Source: Bacteroides sp. (lineage in GTDB: Bacteria > Bacteroidota > Bacteroidia > Bacteroidales > Bacteroidaceae). From it: a stretch of DNA of 64,000 nucleotides. Both the position numbers and the translations under genes were made by a program. Under the pieces are notes generated by a model. It saw only the letters and a program-made list of their open reading frames with translations, made no database searches and was not told the origin of the DNA. The stretch is taken from contig DXLM01000002.1 of the NCBI GenBank assembly GCA_019414725.1, forward strand, positions 1 through 64,000, written 5' to 3'. Shown here in pieces: positions 59,503-64,000 of this stretch. Numbering within the stretch: position 1 is the stretch's first letter; every line of letters starts with the position of its first letter.

Positions 59503-61041
59503 TTATTTTACTTCCAGCACTACAATTGATTTAGCCGGAAGTTTGACTTGTAATCCATTTTTCTGGATTTTGGCTCCCTTGAAATCTTTAGGAACAACCA
59601 CATCCGAATGTTCAAATGAATTATAGTCGTCAATACTTTCCGAAGTCAGAATACGTCCTGTAACCGATTTAATCGACACATCTCCCAAAGATAAAGTAAT
59701 ATCCTGAGATTCGGTCAAATCAACATTCGACAACGAGATATGAACAACGCCTTCCTTATTACGTGAAGCTGTCGCACTGACCATCGGGACAATCCGGTCG
59801 CCACGCACAATCTTACGCTCACACTGCAAATCGAGAGGTAAAAAAGTAGCATCCTGATGTACATTATACATTTCGAACACATGATAAGTAGGAGTCAGTA
59901 CCATTTTATCTTCCTTTGTCAGAATCATAGACTGGAGTACATTGGCAATCTGAGCTATATTGGTCATCTTGATCCGGTCTGTATATTTATGGAAAATATC
60001 CAATGTCAGCGAAGCAACAAAAGCATCGCGCAATGTATTTTGCTGAAACAGATGTCCGGATATAGTACCAGGCTCCTCATCCCACCAGGTTCCCCATTCA
60101 TCGACAATCAATCCTACACGTTTCTGCGGATCATATTTATCCATAATAGCAATATGACGTTTTATCACATCCTCAATCTCACGACATTTTCCCAATGTCC
60201 AGTAATAATCATCCGTTGAAAAATCCGTTGCAGATCCCTTACTGCCCGACCATCCTGTTACAGTATAATAATGCAAGGAAAGTCCATCCATTTGTTGTGC
60301 AGCCCTCTGCATCAGTACCTCTGTCCAGCGATAATCGTAATCACTTGCTCCACTAGCGATTTTATATAAACGGTTGCCTCCGTAGTTACGGCAATAAGTC
60401 TGATAACGGCGATAGAGGTCGGAATAATATTCCGGATACATATTACCTCCACATCCCCAACTTTCATTTCCTACTCCGATATATTTTACTTTCCAAGGCT
60501 TCTCCCTACCGTTTTCTTTGCGCAATTTCGCCATCGGGCTACCTTGTTCGGCAGTCATATATTCTACCCATTTAGCAAGTTCTTCTACAGTGCCACTACC
60601 TACATTGCCACTTATATAAGGTTCGCAGCCCAATATCTCACAAAGATTCAAAAACTCGTGCGTACCGAAACTATTATCCTCTACCGTTCCACCCCAATTG
60701 TTATTCACCATCTTCGGTCTATTCTCACGCGGTCCGATACCGTCCATCCAATGATATTCGTCGGCAAAGCAACCACCCGGCCAGCGCAACACGGGGACCT
60801 TCAACTTTTTCAAGGCTTCAAGTACATCTGTGCGATATCCTTTCACATTGGGAATGGAAGAATTTTCTCCTACCCATAAGCCACCATAGATACAAGTTCC
60901 CAAATGTTCGGCAAACTGTCCGTAAATTTCTTTGTTGATAACCTGTTTTCCCTGATCCGGATGAACAGTAACTGTCGCTTTCTGTTGTGCTAAAACCGGT
61001 AATGCTGCACAAAATGCCAACCCTAAAATAGTGTTTTTCAT
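59503..61041 (-). CDS. Alpha-L-arabinofuranosidase, GH51 family
   Basis: This exported glycosidase removes arabinofuranosyl units from arabinan or arabinoxylan. The 512 residues start with a signal peptide (cleaving near residue 18-19). The GH51 TIM barrel carries the acid/base glutamate in GVGNESWGCGG (Glu193) and the nucleophile in IVDEWGTWW (Glu315), with RWPGGCFADEYHW conserved. A C-terminal beta domain follows. It lies downstream of susD in the same direction and has its own promoter-like box. Confidence 0.93.
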   Translation of the reverse strand: MKNTILGLAFCAALPVLAQQKATVTVHPDQGKQVINKEIYGQFAEHLGTCIYGGLWVGENSSIPNVKGYRTDVLEALKKLKVPVLRWPGGCFADEYHWMDGIGPRENRPKMVNNNWGGTVEDNSFGTHEFLNLCEILGCEPYISGNVGSGTVEELAKWVEYMTAEQGSPMAKLRKENGREKPWKVKYIGVGNESWGCGGNMYPEYYSDLYRRYQTYCRNYGGNRLYKIASGASDYDYRWTEVLMQRAAQQMDGLSLHYYTVTGWSGSKGSATDFSTDDYYWTLGKCREIEDVIKRHIAIMDKYDPQKRVGLIVDEWGTWWDEEPGTISGHLFQQNTLRDAFVASLTLDIFHKYTDRIKMTNIAQIANVLQSMILTKEDKMVLTPTYHVFEMYNVHQDATFLPLDLQCERKIVRGDRIVPMVSATASRNKEGVVHISLSNVDLTESQDITLSLGDVSIKSVTGRILTSESIDDYNSFEHSDVVVPKDFKGAKIQKNGLQVKLPAKSIVVLEVK

Positions 61042-61123
61042 ATGTCCTTAGTTTTTATTTTAATTGTTGAATCTGGCAGAAAAACATTCTTCCACAGTCT
61101 GCTTTTCAACCTTTACCCAACAG

Positions 61124-61131
61124 CAAAAATA
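61124..61131 (-). promoter_or_regulatory. -7 box of the GH51 gene
   Basis: TATTTTTG on the minus strand, 83 bases upstream of the start, with a TTTG at 61153-61150 (18-base spacer). Confidence 0.5.
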
Positions 61132-61216
61132 AAAGAAAACCTTTCATTACAAAAGACAGTATGTTACCATTTAGTAGTCCATTTGTTACATTCAACAGTT
61201 TTTGTGAGTGAAGGAT

Positions 61217-61252
61217 ATAAAAAAGATGTGCCAGAACAACTTCCGGCACATC
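61217..61252 (-). terminator. Intrinsic terminator of susD
   Basis: GATGTGCC (61225-61232) and GGCACATC (61245-61252) pair, and on the minus strand a T-run (61224-61217) follows. Confidence 0.82.
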
Positions 61253-61303
61253 CTCTTCATGCGATTTAATTGTAAATCAAAAAATCATTCAATCAGTAAC
61301 TGA

Positions 61304-63442
61304 TTAATTATTTTTGAATCCATAACCATTGGTAATCTTACCTAATGAAGTTTCCAAGATAGAGCTATGGAACGGTACAAAGTAAATAGGAGCTTCACCG
61401 TCTACAAAGCCACGGAATACATAATCTGAGTAGTCTGATTCATAATCAAGAATATCCTTACCCCAGTTAACCATTGTATAACCATCAGCTTCCAGTGCTT
61501 TAGCCTCAGCGCTACCCGGTTCAATATGCTTAAACAAACCTTGAATAGCCAAGTTTGTACCAGGATTTGCTGAATAGATTGAATTGCCAGTATATCCTTC
61601 CCAGTCGTCAAATACACCACGCCATCCCGGATACATCACTGGATCAGTTTCATCTGTGCACTGGGTAGTCAAACGGTAGCCATACTGAGCCTTTGCATCT
61701 ACACTCTTAGTCCATACATATAATGAAATAGTATTTCCATTTTCGAATGTATAATAACCTTTAGTTTTCAAGCCATTCACCATAGCGGCTAAATCTGCTT
61801 TCAATTTCTTAATTGCTTCAGGAAGTTTTCCTGTACGAATTAAGTCATAACGACGAAGGCCTTCACCACCAAATTCAAGCTTACGTTCTTGCTGAATAGC
61901 TTCTTTAATACCTCCCCATTTAGATATAAATCCATCAAGGTTAGCAAGTTCCGGAGTAGCAAATGCACGATTATGAACCTCTGACAAATACTGTTTAGCA
62001 GTAACTTCATCACCCAGTTCAGCCTTTACTTCTGCTAACATCAGGATAACATCTGACATACGTACAAACGGATTATTGATACCAGACTGACGCTGTTTTT
62101 CCCAACGTGGTTCAGGCTGACGGTTTTCGTCCCATTTATTATTAGCGATACCACCACCATTAGCTTGTGAACCTGGTACAAATGGCAATAGTTTTTCCAC
62201 ACCATTTTTTCCATCTGTACCGGTAACAGTACAAGTTACATCTCGACGCATATCATTCGGATCGAAATCTCCATAATAGTAAGTAGGGTGGAAACGGCTC
62301 TGACCATAGTTCTTACATGGATAGTTATTAGAACCACCAGCTGAGCTAGGACGTCCGAAAGCATATGGACGTTCAGTCTGTACACCTCTTGTTTCAGGTA
62401 TTTCATAAATACTTTCAGATGAAAGAACCAGATTATCATTCTGCTGGAATACATACTGATACGGATTTCCAAATGCTTGACCATTAGAACCTGCAGCACG
62501 AGGGTCTACAGTACATAATGCAGCTGTTCCTGGATTATCCACACAATTCTGTAAGTATCTTTCGGCTATTTCATAGAACTTTTCATAATCAGTACGGCGA
62601 CCATAGAAAGCATTGTTAGCATCTACAGTATTTAACTTGTCGAAGCTCAAAACGTTTCCATCCAAATCCTTATAAAAATCAGCACCTAAATCAGTACGAC
62701 GTGTTGAATAACCACCTGCATATAAACACATACGACCAATCAATGCATCTACATAATTACGAGTCATCATACTTGCATCAGCACCGACATTTTCACCCAA
62801 ATAATACATATAAGGTTCAACCTGCATCAGTTTATTGATATGATATTCATAAATCTGATCACGCGGAGTCAAGCCTTCAGCGGCTACACCTGGTTCCAAA
62901 TTATGAGGTACATCTCCCCAAAAACGAAGCAACTCGTGATAAGCTGTAGCACGCAAAGCAACAGCCTGTCCGTAAAGGTCAGTCATTTCAGTTACCGATC
63001 CTGTTCCTGCTTCTATATCCTTATAAGTATCTGTTCCTTCAATAGCATTACAAAGTGTATTACATGTAGCGATAATGCTATACAAAGCCGGCCATGCATT
63101 TACACCATTATTACCAGCTGAATTTATATCAAAACTAGATGTGCCACCATAATACAAGTTTTCAGGGATATGACGTGCTTGTGCATCATAACCTTCAGGA
63201 TGGCGCTCTGAGTCAGAACCACAAACCACCAAGTCATAAAACAAGCCATTAGCATGCACATAAGCTTTTGCACGCCATTTTTCGTAAGCTTCCATCAAAG
63301 CACCTCGTGCAGTCGAAATATCTCCAAAAACAAAGTCTGGAGTTGCTTCAGATGGTGAAGATGAATCCAAGAAATCTTCACACGAAGTCATATTGAGCAT
63401 TAATAGCCCAATACCAAGATATGTATATAATAATTTTTTCAT
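61304..63442 (-). CDS. SusD/RagB-family outer-membrane lipoprotein
   Basis: SusD-like proteins are surface glycan-binding lids of SusC transporters. The 712-residue precursor has a lipobox signal (about 1-21, LMLNMTSC with Cys21). The TPR-like SusD fold has a RagB region, including DLYGQAVALRATAYHELLRFWGDVPH (about 154-179) and a C-terminal LEFGGEGLRRYDLIRTGKL, and it ends with a VPFHSSILETS region. At over 700 residues it is longer than the 550-residue average. It lies next to susC and the GH51 arabinofuranosidase, suggesting an arabinose-containing substrate. Confidence 0.92.
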   Translation of the reverse strand: MKKLLYTYLGIGLLMLNMTSCEDFLDSSSPSEATPDFVFGDISTARGALMEAYEKWRAKAYVHANGLFYDLVVCGSDSERHPEGYDAQARHIPENLYYGGTSSFDINSAGNNGVNAWPALYSIIATCNTLCNAIEGTDTYKDIEAGTGSVTEMTDLYGQAVALRATAYHELLRFWGDVPHNLEPGVAAEGLTPRDQIYEYHINKLMQVEPYMYYLGENVGADASMMTRNYVDALIGRMCLYAGGYSTRRTDLGADFYKDLDGNVLSFDKLNTVDANNAFYGRRTDYEKFYEIAERYLQNCVDNPGTAALCTVDPRAAGSNGQAFGNPYQYVFQQNDNLVLSSESIYEIPETRGVQTERPYAFGRPSSAGGSNNYPCKNYGQSRFHPTYYYGDFDPNDMRRDVTCTVTGTDGKNGVEKLLPFVPGSQANGGGIANNKWDENRQPEPRWEKQRQSGINNPFVRMSDVILMLAEVKAELGDEVTAKQYLSEVHNRAFATPELANLDGFISKWGGIKEAIQQERKLEFGGEGLRRYDLIRTGKLPEAIKKLKADLAAMVNGLKTKGYYTFENGNTISLYVWTKSVDAKAQYGYRLTTQCTDETDPVMYPGWRGVFDDWEGYTGNSIYSANPGTNLAIQGLFKHIEPGSAEAKALEADGYTMVNWGKDILDYESDYSDYVFRGFVDGEAPIYFVPFHSSILETSLGKITNGYGFKNN

Positions 63443-63475
63443 TGCGTTTTATTGATTAGTTAACAGATTATTTAA

Positions 63476-64000
63476 TTAGAATGTAATGTTTACACCAAAT
63501 GTAAATGTTCTTGCACGAGGATATGTACCATAGTCCATACCTAACAACGGATAGTTTCCAGTATTGGCAGCTGTTGTACTCTTATTCGGATCGGCATTAA
63601 CTTCCGGATCAATACCTGAATAACCTGTAATTGTGAACAAATTACCAGCAGTTGCATAAACACGTGCACGCTGCATACCAATCTTTTTGGTCCATGCCTT
63701 CGGGAATGTATAACCAACAGTCAATGTATTCAAACGTAAGAATGAAGCATCTTCAACAAATGTAGATAAAACTGTACCGTTTTCCATATAAGGAACACCA
63801 TATTTAGCACCAGTATTTAATGCATCCAATGCATCCGGTTCAACAACAGGAACCAATTCACCATTCTGAATATCATAGATTTGATAACAATCGCTGATGA
63901 ACTCCAATTTATTGGCACCTGCACCTGTATCTTTATTACCATACATATTAATCAAAGAGTTTACATTGTATACATGACCTCCTGCTGCCCATGCAAATCC
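63476..64000 (-). CDS. SusC/RagA TonB-linked outer-membrane protein, C-terminal part
   Basis: The frame runs off the right edge; 175 residues of the C-terminus are visible. The sequence has the barrel-type ending of SusC: SFLRLNTLTVGYTFPKAW, RVYATAGNLFTITGYSGIDPEVN and a final FTFGVNITF. SusC transports oligosaccharides across the outer membrane with TonB energy (a tonB system is at 11-13 kb). The upstream part is outside the window. It is 33 bases before susD. Confidence 0.93.
   Translation of the reverse strand, partial: GFAWAAGGHVYNVNSLINMYGNKDTGAGANKLEFISDCYQIYDIQNGELVPVVEPDALDALNTGAKYGVPYMENGTVLSTFVEDASFLRLNTLTVGYTFPKAWTKKIGMQRARVYATAGNLFTITGYSGIDPEVNADPNKSTTAANTGNYPLLGMDYGTYPRARTFTFGVNITF

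Overview
The window looks like a chromosomal segment of a gut Bacteroides (Bacteroidales). Reasons: many intergenic regions carry the Bacteroides -7 promoter box TAnnTTTG, there is a SusC/SusD pair next to a secreted glycosidase, NigD-like and DUF4290 proteins are present, arginine synthesis uses a succinylornithine-type transcarbamylase, and base composition is moderately AT-rich. I saw no rRNA, tRNA, CRISPR array, prophage or conjugative element. Most of the segment is core chromosome. The clear accessory parts are one decayed insertion sequence, a probable insertion at the left edge, and the polysaccharide locus at the right edge.

Layout. 1-15 kb: a truncated tatC with tatA, superoxide dismutase, malate dehydrogenase, a PAP2 phosphatase fused to a probable outer-membrane domain, dnaG, then a long minus-strand operon pdxJ-exbB-exbD-tonB-DJ1-ispD-recG divergent from nadK. 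15-29 kb: murF divergent from folP-cdaA, a GNAT/DUF2156 pair, lrgA-lrgB, pta and ackA, a kdgK-like kinase, an Fe-S assembly protein-TlpA-lpxH operon, and glycosyltransferase-radC. 29.6-32 kb: an ECF sigma factor operon whose last gene, a predicted outer-membrane protein, is broken by an in-frame TAG. 32-42.5 kb: efp, rpmH, a PASTA-pseudouridine synthase-ddl-acyltransferase-NigD-rhodanese run, proA and argF, and a DUF2007/lytic transglycosylase group. 42.7-52.5 kb: a minus-strand envelope block, tsaB-DUF4290-murA-rimM-M23-dxr-rseP, followed by a DPP IV-type peptidase and ung. 52.6-54.3 kb: an IS with a nonsense-interrupted transposase. 54.6-59.4 kb: yicC-gmk-small membrane protein-nadD-metalloprotease. 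59.5-64 kb: GH51 arabinofuranosidase and susD/susC.

Themes. Many genes serve the envelope: peptidoglycan precursors (murF, murA, ddl), isoprenoids (ispD, dxr), lipid A (lpxH), TonB energisation, cell-wall hydrolases and c-di-AMP. Central metabolism is represented by mdh, pta-ackA, nadK, nadD and pdxJ.

The items most worth a second look are: (1) a family of short ATCAGCAT-type repeats at three intergenic loci, one of which forms a 25-bp perfect hairpin; (2) perfect inverted repeats overlapping promoter boxes of pdxJ/nadK and of tsaB; (3) paired direct repeats upstream of the ECF sigma operon, together with its broken barrel gene; (4) tatC cut at a foreign-looking junction; (5) IS ends that carry inverted copies of their own terminal repeat; and (6) active-site departures in MurA (Asp for Cys), Ung and ArgF'. 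I did not find a convincing wholly new multi-gene system.
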